Assembly: GCA_049607205.1 (NCBI GenBank)
Contig: JBMYWH010000034.1
Coordinates: forward strand, 1-16,115
Length of the DNA stretch: 16,115 nt
Source: JBELHR01 sp049607205
GTDB lineage: Bacteria; Bacteroidota; Bacteroidia; Flavobacteriales; Flavobacteriaceae
Direction of reading: 5' to 3'
Under the pieces are notes generated by a model. That model had not been told where the DNA came from. It saw nothing but the letters and a program-made list of their open reading frames with translations, and ran no database searches. This document shows positions 7,537 through 14,943 of the stretch, piece after piece. Each line of letters begins with the position of its first letter. Within the stretch, counting starts at the first letter, position 1. The translations under genes and the position numbers were made by a program.

Positions 7537-8733
7537 ATGACCCTTAAACCTAAGTATTTCCTATTGGGAGTATTGATGCTTTGCGGTAGTTTAATCAGCA
7601 CAGCTCAAAGAAAAAACCACAAACCAAACACTATCTCATTTGACACGGTAAAAGACGATCCTAATTTTGGAAGATTTAGATTTATCGAATTTATAACCCA
7701 TTCTGGATTTCATATTTATTCTGGAGAAAGTTTAAATGAGTTTTTAGATCAAGGTTATGGAAGTTTTGAAGTTCGATTTGGTTGGCAACCTTCTAATCCA
7801 GATTCATGGGCTTCTCGCTACGGTTTTGCATCATATGGTGTCGGTGCCTATTCTGGTTATATAGGAGATCCTCAAAAGTTCGGTAACCCTAATGCACTTT
7901 TCGGGTTTATTAACTTTTCAATGAATGAGCCTCGACCTGGGAAAAGAAACTATTTCTACCTAACCCCTTCCGCGGGTCTAACCTACAACTTGATCCCCTA
8001 CAATCCAGAATCAAACCCGGACAATGATGCTATCGGGTCAAAAGTAGCTCTATATTTCAACGTCAATTTCTCAGGAAACCTAAGAATGAGTAGAGAACTT
8101 GATTTGACCTATGGTGTTGATTTCACTCACTTCTCTAACGGAAGAACCTATATGCCCAACTACGGTTTAAATATGTTTGGATTAAATATTGGAGCTCGAT
8201 ATAATTTTAATGCAGATCAAAGAAAAGTAAATAATGACCCATATACACATGATTTACTTCAAGCTAGATTCAATCGACCTGTAAAAAGTCCTCAAATGAG
8301 AATCGGACAAAACTCTATTAATATTAGTGAATCCATAGGAACGGTTCAAAATGGAGAAGATGCAGGAACTTCAAACCGTTATATGACCAATTCATTTGTG
8401 ATAGACTATCGTTATAAGTTCACTAATATGCATGGAATTACTGCAGGATTCGACTGGTTCTACGATGGAAGTTTAGTCCCTGAATATCCGGATAACCAAT
8501 ACTTATACGGAGTTCATGCGGGCTATGATTTTATGTTTTGGAAGCTCGCGATTCGCGCTGCATTGGGTACCTATATTGGAGGCAATAAAGGAAAAGATGA
8601 TATTTTTGCTCGTGTTGGCCTTCAATATGAAATTAATGATTTTGTTCAGGCGCAAGTTGCCCTTAAAACCAGAAGAGGATTTGCAGCAGACTGGGTAGAA
8701 TACGGCTTTAGTATCAGACCATTCAAGTGGTAA
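7537..8733 (+). CDS. PagL-like acyloxyacyl hydrolase / lipid A 3-O-deacylase family outer-membrane protein
   Basis: This 398-residue protein starts with a signal peptide (MTLKPKYFLLGVLMLCGSLI, cleavage near STAQ at residue 24) and then alternates short aromatic and glycine-rich strands, as in a beta-barrel, ending in a terminal Trp. The motif HFSNGRTYMPNYGLN at residues 198-212 matches the conserved active-site region of the PagL family, with the His-x-Ser pair at His198 and Ser200 and a following PNxG. PagL removes an acyl chain from lipid A in the outer membrane; a similar role is inferred here. The protein is about twice the length of PagL. The region after about residue 225 looks like further barrel strands, beginning again at FNRPVKSPQMRIGQNSINIS. 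It follows phr by 32 bases and its stop abuts that of the convergent lactonase gene. The family is likely; the activity is unproven. Confidence 0.75.
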   Translation: MTLKPKYFLLGVLMLCGSLISTAQRKNHKPNTISFDTVKDDPNFGRFRFIEFITHSGFHIYSGESLNEFLDQGYGSFEVRFGWQPSNPDSWASRYGFASYGVGAYSGYIGDPQKFGNPNALFGFINFSMNEPRPGKRNYFYLTPSAGLTYNLIPYNPESNPDNDAIGSKVALYFNVNFSGNLRMSRELDLTYGVDFTHFSNGRTYMPNYGLNMFGLNIGARYNFNADQRKVNNDPYTHDLLQARFNRPVKSPQMRIGQNSINISESIGTVQNGEDAGTSNRYMTNSFVIDYRYKFTNMHGITAGFDWFYDGSLVPEYPDNQYLYGVHAGYDFMFWKLAIRAALGTYIGGNKGKDDIFARVGLQYEINDFVQAQVALKTRRGFAADWVEYGFSIRPFKW

Positions 8734-9789
8734 TTAAAACAGAATACACACAGGGGCTCCTAAATCATATGACTTCTTAAACTTAAGGGTCCCTGATTTT
8801 TGAATTTCAAAAACACTAATATTATTTGATCTTTGGTTCGCTACCAACAACCATTTTCCTGTAGGGTCAATCGCAAAATTTCTCGGCCAATCCCCATGAA
8901 CATCGTAGGCTTCTTGATATTCTAAAAGTCCATCTTGTAACACCCTGAATTTTGCAATGCTATTCTCTCCCCTATTACTTGCGTACAAGTATCTATGATC
9001 CTTTGAAAAGTGAATATCAGCGCCGTAGCTCTTCCCCTGAAAATCATTTGGAAGAGAAGATATAACTTGTGCCGTATTACCTGCTTCAATATTCCCTACC
9101 GTTACGGTATTTGCATATTCACTTAAAGCGTAAATTTTTCCGTCAAATAAGTCAAAATGGCGAGGTCCTGATTCTTCCTCAATAGACATTAAATTATCGG
9201 TATCCAAGCTGAATCTTTCATCTTTTAAGTCATAAGCATAGATCGAGTTTCTTCCCAAATCAGAAACGTATAAATGATCTTCCGAAAATTGACTGAAATG
9301 TACATGGGACGTTTCTTTATTTGCATTGTGATTAAAAACTTGCACTGTTTTCAAATTAGGTGTTCCAAGAGCATTTAATTCAAAAACCGTCACAGTCCCT
9401 CCTGAATAATTTGAGATCGCTATACGATTACTTCCATTAAAAGAGACATGACATGGATGTGCGCCGAATGAGCTGGATTGATCTAAAAGACTCAAGCTTC
9501 CATCTTCCTCTATTTTGAAGCTTGAAACAGCACCAGATTTTTCTTGATCAAAGTTATTTACTTCATTTACGGCATAAATAACTTCTCTATTTAATCCATA
9601 GCTAAGAAAGGATGGATTTACAGAGGGTATCGCCAATTCTAAATCGGATAACTCACCTGTGTTTGCGTCAAAATTATAACTGTAGACCCCTTGGGAGGTC
9701 CCATCTGTATATGTGCCTATATAAATTTTTTGAGCTTGGGTATTCATAGCAATGCTAAAAAGGGTTATCATTAAGATAAGTCGTGTCAT
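8734..9789 (-). CDS. Lactonase family protein (6-phosphogluconolactonase-like seven-bladed beta-propeller), exported
   Basis: This 351-residue protein has the repeated propeller strands of the YbhE/lactonase family (PF10282 type). It opens the mature part with KIYIGTYTDGTSQGVYSYNF and shows HPCHVSF, HVHFSQFSEDHLYVSDLG, GPRHFDLF, ADIHFSKDHRYLYASNRG and WPRNFAIDPTGKWLLVANQ. Cytoplasmic YbhE-type enzymes hydrolyse 6-phosphogluconolactone in the pentose phosphate pathway. Here a Sec-type signal (MTRLILMITLFSIAMNTQAQ, cleavage near residue 20) precedes the propeller, so the protein is probably periplasmic. A role on another lactone is then more likely than sugar-phosphate metabolism. The gene is divergent from tpx and convergent with the PagL-like gene, with no base between the two stops. 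Fold confident; substrate unknown. Confidence 0.85.
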   Translation of the reverse strand: MTRLILMITLFSIAMNTQAQKIYIGTYTDGTSQGVYSYNFDANTGELSDLELAIPSVNPSFLSYGLNREVIYAVNEVNNFDQEKSGAVSSFKIEEDGSLSLLDQSSSFGAHPCHVSFNGSNRIAISNYSGGTVTVFELNALGTPNLKTVQVFNHNANKETSHVHFSQFSEDHLYVSDLGRNSIYAYDLKDERFSLDTDNLMSIEEESGPRHFDLFDGKIYALSEYANTVTVGNIEAGNTAQVISSLPNDFQGKSYGADIHFSKDHRYLYASNRGENSIAKFRVLQDGLLEYQEAYDVHGDWPRNFAIDPTGKWLLVANQRSNNISVFEIQKSGTLKFKKSYDLGAPVCILF

Positions 9790-9809
9790 GGTCTAAGATT
9801 TTCGATGGA

Positions 9810-9816
9810 CAAGATA
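9810..9816 (-). promoter_or_regulatory. Weak -7-like box for the lactonase gene
   Basis: On the minus strand this reads TATCTTG, which resembles TAnnTTTG with one T missing. It ends 20 bases before the lactonase ATG, the same distance as other boxes in the window. By itself the match is poor. Confidence 0.2.
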
Positions 9817-9864
9817 CTAATTCCAATCAGAAAAAAAAGAAGGTGCTACCCGCTAGTTTTTTTT

Positions 9865-9872
9865 TATCTTTA
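9865..9872 (+). promoter_or_regulatory. Candidate -7 box for the tpx-ftsK-lolA-lpt-ribB unit
   Basis: TATCTTTA is one base from TAnnTTTG and ends 18 bases before the tpx ATG. It follows a run of nine T residues. It lies in the only sizeable gap ahead of the five-gene unit, so the unit's main promoter is likely here. Confidence 0.35.
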
Positions 9873-9890
9873 TCGCTCAATTTAACTACA

Positions 9891-10394
9891 ATGGCAAATA
9901 TTACCTTAAAAGGAAATCCAATTCAAACAATTGGAAGTCTTCCACAAGTTGGAAGTCAAGCAAAAGACTTTGATTTAATCGCTAACGATTTATCTCATAA
10001 AACACTAAAAGACTATGCTGGAAAGAACATCGTTTTGAATATCTTTCCTTCATTAGATACTGGAACATGTGCAGCTTCGGTTAGAGCATTCAATAAATCT
10101 GCTGCAGATTTAGAAAATACAGTTGTATTATGTATTTCAAGAGATTTGCCGTTTGCACAAGCTAGATTTTGTGGAGCAGAGGGTATCGATAAAGTATTTA
10201 CACTTTCTGACTTTGCAGAAGGGAAATTCGGTAAAGATTATGGTTTAGAGATCACTACAGGTCCCTTAGCACACTTAAACTCACGTTGTGTGGTTGTACT
10301 GGATGCAGATCACAAAGTGGTGTATACTGAACAAGTTTCAGAAATTGTTGACGAACCTAATTATACGGAAGCCATAGCTTCAATTGGACAATAA
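9891..10394 (+). CDS. tpx: Thiol peroxidase (atypical 2-Cys peroxiredoxin)
   Basis: This 167-residue protein reduces hydrogen and alkyl hydroperoxides using thioredoxin. I chose the ATG at 9891 because MANITLKGNPIQTIG aligns with the normal Tpx start and gives the family length. The in-frame ATG at 9783 would add 36 residues and would overlap the divergent lactonase gene. The peroxidatic Cys60 sits in PSLDTGTCAASVRAFN and the resolving Cys94 in LPFAQARFCGAEG, matching Cys61 and Cys95 of E. coli Tpx. A third Cys81 (VVLCISRD) and Cys134 (NSRCVVV) are also present. No signal peptide is seen, so it is cytoplasmic here. The ftsK ATG follows 4 bases after the stop, so the two are probably co-transcribed. 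Confidence 0.95.
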   Translation: MANITLKGNPIQTIGSLPQVGSQAKDFDLIANDLSHKTLKDYAGKNIVLNIFPSLDTGTCAASVRAFNKSAADLENTVVLCISRDLPFAQARFCGAEGIDKVFTLSDFAEGKFGKDYGLEITTGPLAHLNSRCVVVLDADHKVVYTEQVSEIVDEPNYTEAIASIGQ

Positions 10395-10398
10395 TCAC

Positions 10399-12837
10399 AT
10401 GGCCAAAAAAAAGAAATTAAAAAATTTCAATCCTGAAAACCTCCAAAATAAACGAGTAATCACTTCGGCGATTCTCGTTTCTTCTGGAGTTTTTCTCTTA
10501 TTTGCATTTAGCTCCTATCTAATCAATTGGAAGTATGACCAGAGTATTTTGGATCAATTTTCAGATCGAAGTATAGAGGCTAAAAATCACTTGGGTAAAA
10601 TTGGAGCTTCTGTAAGTCACTTTTTTATCTATAAAGGTTTTGGGCTAGGAGCCTTTTACCTTCCTTACCTATTTATTATTTCAGGAATCTATATTCTCAA
10701 AGAAAAGAGTCCTTTATTAATTTCAAAACAGTGGACTAAAGGTATTTTAAATGCGATTTGGTGGTCTGTTCTCTTGGGATTCCTTCCTTCTCAACTCAGT
10801 TTATTTTCTGGAATTGTCGGTCTAGAAATTAATGAGTATTTACGTGCCTTTATTGGATCTACGGGGCTATGGATTCTATTGTTGAGTTTATTATTCATTA
10901 AATTAAGCATTAAATATAAATGGACTCCTGCCCATATAATCGGTTTCATCAAGAAATCGCTTAGTAAAAGCTCTGAAATTATTGAAAAGGCTAAATCAAC
11001 TCCTGAAGAAGCTGTGGTGGTCCCTGAAGAAAGCAAAGCTCAAGAAATAGTCGAAAAAACTGTTATTGCTGATAAAACTGAAGACTTAAGTCCTAAAACT
11101 AAGTTGGCTTTTGCTCCAGAATCAAGTGAAATAGAATTAAAACCCACGATTTCCAATCATTCTAGTATTGAAAAGTCAGAAGAGCCTTCTGTTAAGATTG
11201 TGGAGACAGTAGAGACTGTGGAGCCTGCTAAAGAAGAAGCTCATGTAGAGGTCGAAATCGACGTAAACACGACCACAGAAGAGTCACATTTATCGGAAAA
11301 CCAGTCCAATAAAATGGTGGAGAATTTTGGAGAATTTGACCCTACCTTAGAACTTTCTAATTTCAAGTTTCCAACATTAAATTTATTAAAGGATTACCAG
11401 GAAACAATCTCTGTGGATCAGAGTGAATTGGAAGCGAATAAAAATAGAATTGTTCAAACTTTGAATAATTACAAAATTGGGATTTCTCAAATAAAAGCCA
11501 CCGTAGGACCTACAGTGACTCTTTATGAAATTGTTCCTGATGCCGGAATTCGTATTTCAAAAATTAAAAACCTAGAAGATGATATCGCTCTTTCTTTATC
11601 TGCTTTAGGAATTAGAATTATAGCCCCAATTCCTGGAAAGGGAACTATTGGTATCGAGGTTCCAAATAAAAATTCCACAATTGTTTCGATGAGGTCAGTA
11701 ATTTCTTCTGAGAAATTTCAAAAGTCCCATATGGAACTTCCAGTTGCACTTGGAAAAACCATATCCAATGAAACCTTTGTTGTGGATCTAGCTAAGATGC
11801 CTCACCTTTTGATGGCCGGAGCAACAGGACAAGGTAAATCTGTTGGTTTGAACGCGGTTCTTACCTCCTTATTGTATAAAAAACATCCTGCTGAGGTCAA
11901 ATTTGTCCTAGTGGATCCTAAGAAAGTAGAACTTACTTTATTTAACAAAATAGAACGTCACTACCTAGCGGAATTACCAGGTAGTGAAGAAGCCATCATC
12001 ACTGATACAGCAAAAGTGATCAACACCTTAAACTCACTTTGTATTGAGATGGACGATAGATATGAGCTTTTGAAAAAAGCTATGGTTCGTAATATCAAAG
12101 AATACAATGCTAAATTTAAAGCACGTAAATTAAACCCAGAAAACGGACATAAATTCTTGCCTTATATCGTACTAGTCATTGATGAATTTGCGGACTTAAT
12201 TATGACTGCAGGTAAGGAAGTTGAAACCCCTATAGCTCGTTTAGCTCAGCTGGCTAGAGCAATAGGAATTCATTTGATTGTAGCCACTCAAAGACCTTCG
12301 GTTAATGTAATTACGGGAATTATTAAGGCTAATTTCCCTGCAAGAGTTGCCTTTAGAGTAACCTCAAAGATTGACTCCAGAACAATTCTAGACGCATCAG
12401 GAGCCGATCAATTAATCGGAAAAGGAGACCTTCTTTTTTCTGGAGGAAACGATATCACAAGAATACAATGTGCTTTTGTTGACACTCCGGAAGTTGAAAA
12501 AATCACAGATTTCATTGGAGCTCAACGCGCTTACCCTGAAGCCTACCAACTTCCTGAATATGAAGGAGAAGAGGCTGGCACAAGTCTTGATGTAGATATA
12601 GCAGATAGAGATAAATTATTTAAAGATGCAGCGGAGGTTATTGTAACAGCTCAACAAGGTTCTGCCTCGCTACTTCAAAGAAAACTTAAATTAGGCTACA
12701 ACCGCGCCGGTAGACTCATTGATCAATTAGAGGCTGCAGGAATCGTGGGCCCTTTCGAAGGAAGTAAAGCCAGACAAGTCTTGGTTACTGATTTAGTGGC
12801 CTTAGAACAATTATTAGAAAATGAAAAAAATGTATAA
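10399..12837 (+). CDS. ftsK: DNA translocase FtsK
   Basis: This 812-residue membrane-anchored ATPase pumps DNA at the division septum during chromosome segregation. I chose the ATG at 10399 (MAKKKKLKNFNPENLQ); an in-frame TTG 15 bases upstream lies inside tpx and is less likely. Four hydrophobic segments lie at about residues 19-43, 82-100, 113-141 and 150-171. A Glu/Ser/Val-rich linker follows (about 185-310), including a short repeat IVETVETVEP. The alpha domain spans about 325-440. The motor has Walker A GATGQGKS at 474-481 and Walker B YIVLVIDEF near 589-597. The C-terminal gamma winged helix (about 737-797, QQGSASLLQRKLKLGYNRAG) reads polar motifs on DNA in known FtsK. The linker is short compared with E. 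coli FtsK, as is usual outside the Enterobacteria. The lolA-like ATG follows 7 bases after the stop. Confidence 0.96.
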   Translation: MAKKKKLKNFNPENLQNKRVITSAILVSSGVFLLFAFSSYLINWKYDQSILDQFSDRSIEAKNHLGKIGASVSHFFIYKGFGLGAFYLPYLFIISGIYILKEKSPLLISKQWTKGILNAIWWSVLLGFLPSQLSLFSGIVGLEINEYLRAFIGSTGLWILLLSLLFIKLSIKYKWTPAHIIGFIKKSLSKSSEIIEKAKSTPEEAVVVPEESKAQEIVEKTVIADKTEDLSPKTKLAFAPESSEIELKPTISNHSSIEKSEEPSVKIVETVETVEPAKEEAHVEVEIDVNTTTEESHLSENQSNKMVENFGEFDPTLELSNFKFPTLNLLKDYQETISVDQSELEANKNRIVQTLNNYKIGISQIKATVGPTVTLYEIVPDAGIRISKIKNLEDDIALSLSALGIRIIAPIPGKGTIGIEVPNKNSTIVSMRSVISSEKFQKSHMELPVALGKTISNETFVVDLAKMPHLLMAGATGQGKSVGLNAVLTSLLYKKHPAEVKFVLVDPKKVELTLFNKIERHYLAELPGSEEAIITDTAKVINTLNSLCIEMDDRYELLKKAMVRNIKEYNAKFKARKLNPENGHKFLPYIVLVIDEFADLIMTAGKEVETPIARLAQLARAIGIHLIVATQRPSVNVITGIIKANFPARVAFRVTSKIDSRTILDASGADQLIGKGDLLFSGGNDITRIQCAFVDTPEVEKITDFIGAQRAYPEAYQLPEYEGEEAGTSLDVDIADRDKLFKDAAEVIVTAQQGSASLLQRKLKLGYNRAGRLIDQLEAAGIVGPFEGSKARQVLVTDLVALEQLLENEKNV

Positions 12838-12844
12838 AGATATA

Positions 12845-13492
12845 ATGAACGCTAGAAAAATTTTCTTTGCAACACTGCTTACAGCTTTTACCTTGAGTAC
12901 TCAAGCTCAAGATCAATCGAAACAACTTTTAGATCAAGTTTCTACGGAAATGGCATCCTATAAGACCATGGACTTGGTATTTGAGTATTCTTTAGATAAT
13001 AATCAAGAAGATGTGCATCAACAAACTTCGGGAACTGCTCAAATTCAAGGAGATTTATATCATATTAACTTTTTAGATAATGTTTTCATCTACGATGGAG
13101 AGAATACCATCGTAATAATTCCTGAAGATGAAGAGGTTAATATTAGTCAAGGAAATATGGACGATGAAGGGCTTATGACGCCTTCTAAACTTTTCAGCTT
13201 CTATAAAGAAGGCTATACTTACAAATGGGACATTCTTGTGAATGAAGAAGGTAAAAAAATTCAGTTTATCCAACTTATTCCTATTGATACTAACTCAGAA
13301 GTAGGTTCTATGCTACTTGGAATCGATGTAGATCAAAAAAGAATCTATAAATTAATTGAAACAGGAAAAGATGGAGTAATTACTACTTTTAAAATTTCAA
13401 AATTCGGTGTAAACAGCCCAATTTCTGAGGACCTTTTTAAATTTGATAAAAATCACTACGAAGAATTAGATTACATTATTAATCAATCTTAG
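12845..13492 (+). CDS. lolA: LolA-like outer-membrane lipoprotein carrier protein
   Basis: This 215-residue periplasmic protein probably carries lipoproteins between the inner and outer membranes. Three in-frame ATGs exist (12821, 12830, 12845). I chose 12845 because MNARKIFFATLLTAFTLSTQ is a compact signal peptide with cleavage near QAQ, and because the earlier ATGs overlap the end of ftsK. The mature part shows the half-barrel pattern of LolA-family proteins: an amphipathic N-terminal helix (SKQLLDQVSTEMASYKTMDL), then strands such as FEYSL, GTAQIQGDLYHINF, VFIYDGENTIVIIPEDEEV and DQKRIYKLIETGKDGVITTF. Sequence identity to E. coli LolA looks low, as expected for this phylum. It sits between ftsK and an LptF/LptG permease gene, an envelope context that supports the call. 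Confidence 0.8.
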   Translation: MNARKIFFATLLTAFTLSTQAQDQSKQLLDQVSTEMASYKTMDLVFEYSLDNNQEDVHQQTSGTAQIQGDLYHINFLDNVFIYDGENTIVIIPEDEEVNISQGNMDDEGLMTPSKLFSFYKEGYTYKWDILVNEEGKKIQFIQLIPIDTNSEVGSMLLGIDVDQKRIYKLIETGKDGVITTFKISKFGVNSPISEDLFKFDKNHYEELDYIINQS

Positions 13493-13494
13493 GA
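13491..13494 (+). promoter_or_regulatory. AGGA ribosome-binding-like motif ahead of a TTG start
   Basis: AGGA overlaps the lolA stop codon (TAG at 13490-13492) and lies 6 bases before the TTG at 13501. It is the only Shine-Dalgarno-like motif I noted just ahead of a start here, and it supports use of TTG for the next gene. Confidence 0.45.
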
Positions 13495-13500
13495 CCACTT

Positions 13501-14943
13501 TTGAAAGTTTTAGACCGCTACATAATTAAGAGCTTCATGCTCCCCTTTTTAGCTACATTCTTTGTAGTTCTCTTCGTGTTTGTTATGCAAATGCTATGGA
13601 TGGCTTTTGATGATATCGCAGGAAAAGGAATTGACTTTTTGTTTATTTTAAAGTTCTTATTCTATTCTACCTTAACCTTAATACCAATTTCACTTCCTGT
13701 GGGTGTGCTATTAAGCTCGATTATGGCGATGGGAAACTTCTCAGAGAACTATGAATTTGCCGCTACCAAATCGGCTGGAGTTTCCCTCTTAAGACTCTTA
13801 AAACCCCTAGCCTTTCTTGTGATAGGCTTAAGTGCTTTAAATTTTGTATTTCTAAATAACGTTTTCCCTTATGCTTCCTTGAAGCAAAAAAACCTTCTTC
13901 TGAATATTAAAAAGAAAAAGCCTTCTGTGGCTTTAATTGCAGGGGTATCAAATAATGAGATCCCTAATTATATGATCAAGTTTGATCGCAAATATGGCGA
14001 AGAAGAGAATTTATTGGATAATGTATTGATCTATGACCTTCATGGTCAAAGAGAAAACATGAAAATAATTACTGCAGAAAAAGGTAAAATTTCTTCAGAG
14101 AATGGGAGTCGTTATATGACTCTTGAACTGGAAAATGGATATTATTTTGAAGATCATTTCAATCCGAGGAGCACTTATAAGGAAAAAAAGAAGATGCCAT
14201 CTTCCTATGCGGAATTTGATGTGTACAAAGTTAATATAGATATCTCAAGTTTAAGTAATGACGATTTGGATAGTGAGTCTTGGAAAACTTCTCACACCAT
14301 GTATGGTCTGAAACAGCTTGATATAGAACGAGATTCTCTAAAAGAAGAATACCATCAATATATTGATGCTAAAGCAAAATCATTTGTTACAGAATCAAAA
14401 GGGAATCTTTTAGAACCAAAGAAAGACACGACTTCTTATGCTGTAGCTTCAAATATCTTAGATAACTTTGAATTAAACAGTCAAGTTATGATCTTAGACC
14501 AAGCCATAAACAGCGTAAGCAATGGAAGAAGGTTTATGGATCGATATACAGCAAGCTATAAGTCTAAAAGAAAGCAATTAAATAATTTTGATCACGAATT
14601 TTACCATAGAATCGCCTTTTCCCTATCCTGTTTGGTCCTGTTTTTTATTGGAGCTCCATTGGGATCATTGATTAGAAAAGGAGGATTTGGGTTGCCCATG
14701 ATTTTAGCAATCATTATTTTTGTAATCTATTACTTACTAAATACCTTTGGAAAGAACCTCGTTGAAGAAAGTTCTATTCCGGCAGTAGTTGGAGCATGGC
14801 TCAGTACAGCAATTTTACTTCCTGCAGGGCTTTTATTAACCCGCAGGGCCGCAAAAGACAAAGGTGTCTTTAATTTAGATAATTATCTTAAGCCTTTTAC
14901 TTCATTCTTCAAGAAGTTATCAGGACTAAAAAAATCAAAATGA
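13501..14943 (+). CDS. LptF/LptG family (YjgP/YjgQ) lipopolysaccharide export permease
   Basis: This 480-residue inner-membrane protein belongs to the permease pair that, with LptB, extracts LPS from the inner membrane and passes it to LptC/LptA. The start is TTG (read MKVLDRYIIKSFMLPFL), which matches the conserved family N-terminus. The next in-frame Met codons lie inside the first membrane helix, so TTG is needed. Membrane helices lie at about residues 11-34, 48-77, 98-120, 370-392, 396-414 and 427-447. The fourth opens with the typical HRIAFSLSCLVLFFIGAPLG. The periplasmic part is about 240 residues, longer than in E. coli LptF/LptG (about 360 residues in total), and contains a charged, helix-prone segment at about 270-365. 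I cannot tell LptF from LptG by eye. The stop overlaps the ribB start by 4 bases. Confidence 0.9.
   Translation: MKVLDRYIIKSFMLPFLATFFVVLFVFVMQMLWMAFDDIAGKGIDFLFILKFLFYSTLTLIPISLPVGVLLSSIMAMGNFSENYEFAATKSAGVSLLRLLKPLAFLVIGLSALNFVFLNNVFPYASLKQKNLLLNIKKKKPSVALIAGVSNNEIPNYMIKFDRKYGEEENLLDNVLIYDLHGQRENMKIITAEKGKISSENGSRYMTLELENGYYFEDHFNPRSTYKEKKKMPSSYAEFDVYKVNIDISSLSNDDLDSESWKTSHTMYGLKQLDIERDSLKEEYHQYIDAKAKSFVTESKGNLLEPKKDTTSYAVASNILDNFELNSQVMILDQAINSVSNGRRFMDRYTASYKSKRKQLNNFDHEFYHRIAFSLSCLVLFFIGAPLGSLIRKGGFGLPMILAIIIFVIYYLLNTFGKNLVEESSIPAVVGAWLSTAILLPAGLLLTRRAAKDKGVFNLDNYLKPFTSFFKKLSGLKKSK

Noticed and set aside
9783..9890. N-terminal extension of Tpx from the ATG at 9783
   Set aside because: It overlaps the divergent lactonase gene, contains a low-complexity Lys and Ser/Leu-rich stretch, and would make the protein 36 residues longer than the family norm.
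11215..11285. Repeat-like acidic stretch in ftsK (VETVETVEP)
   Set aside because: FtsK linkers are normally low in complexity and variable; this one is short and needs no special explanation.
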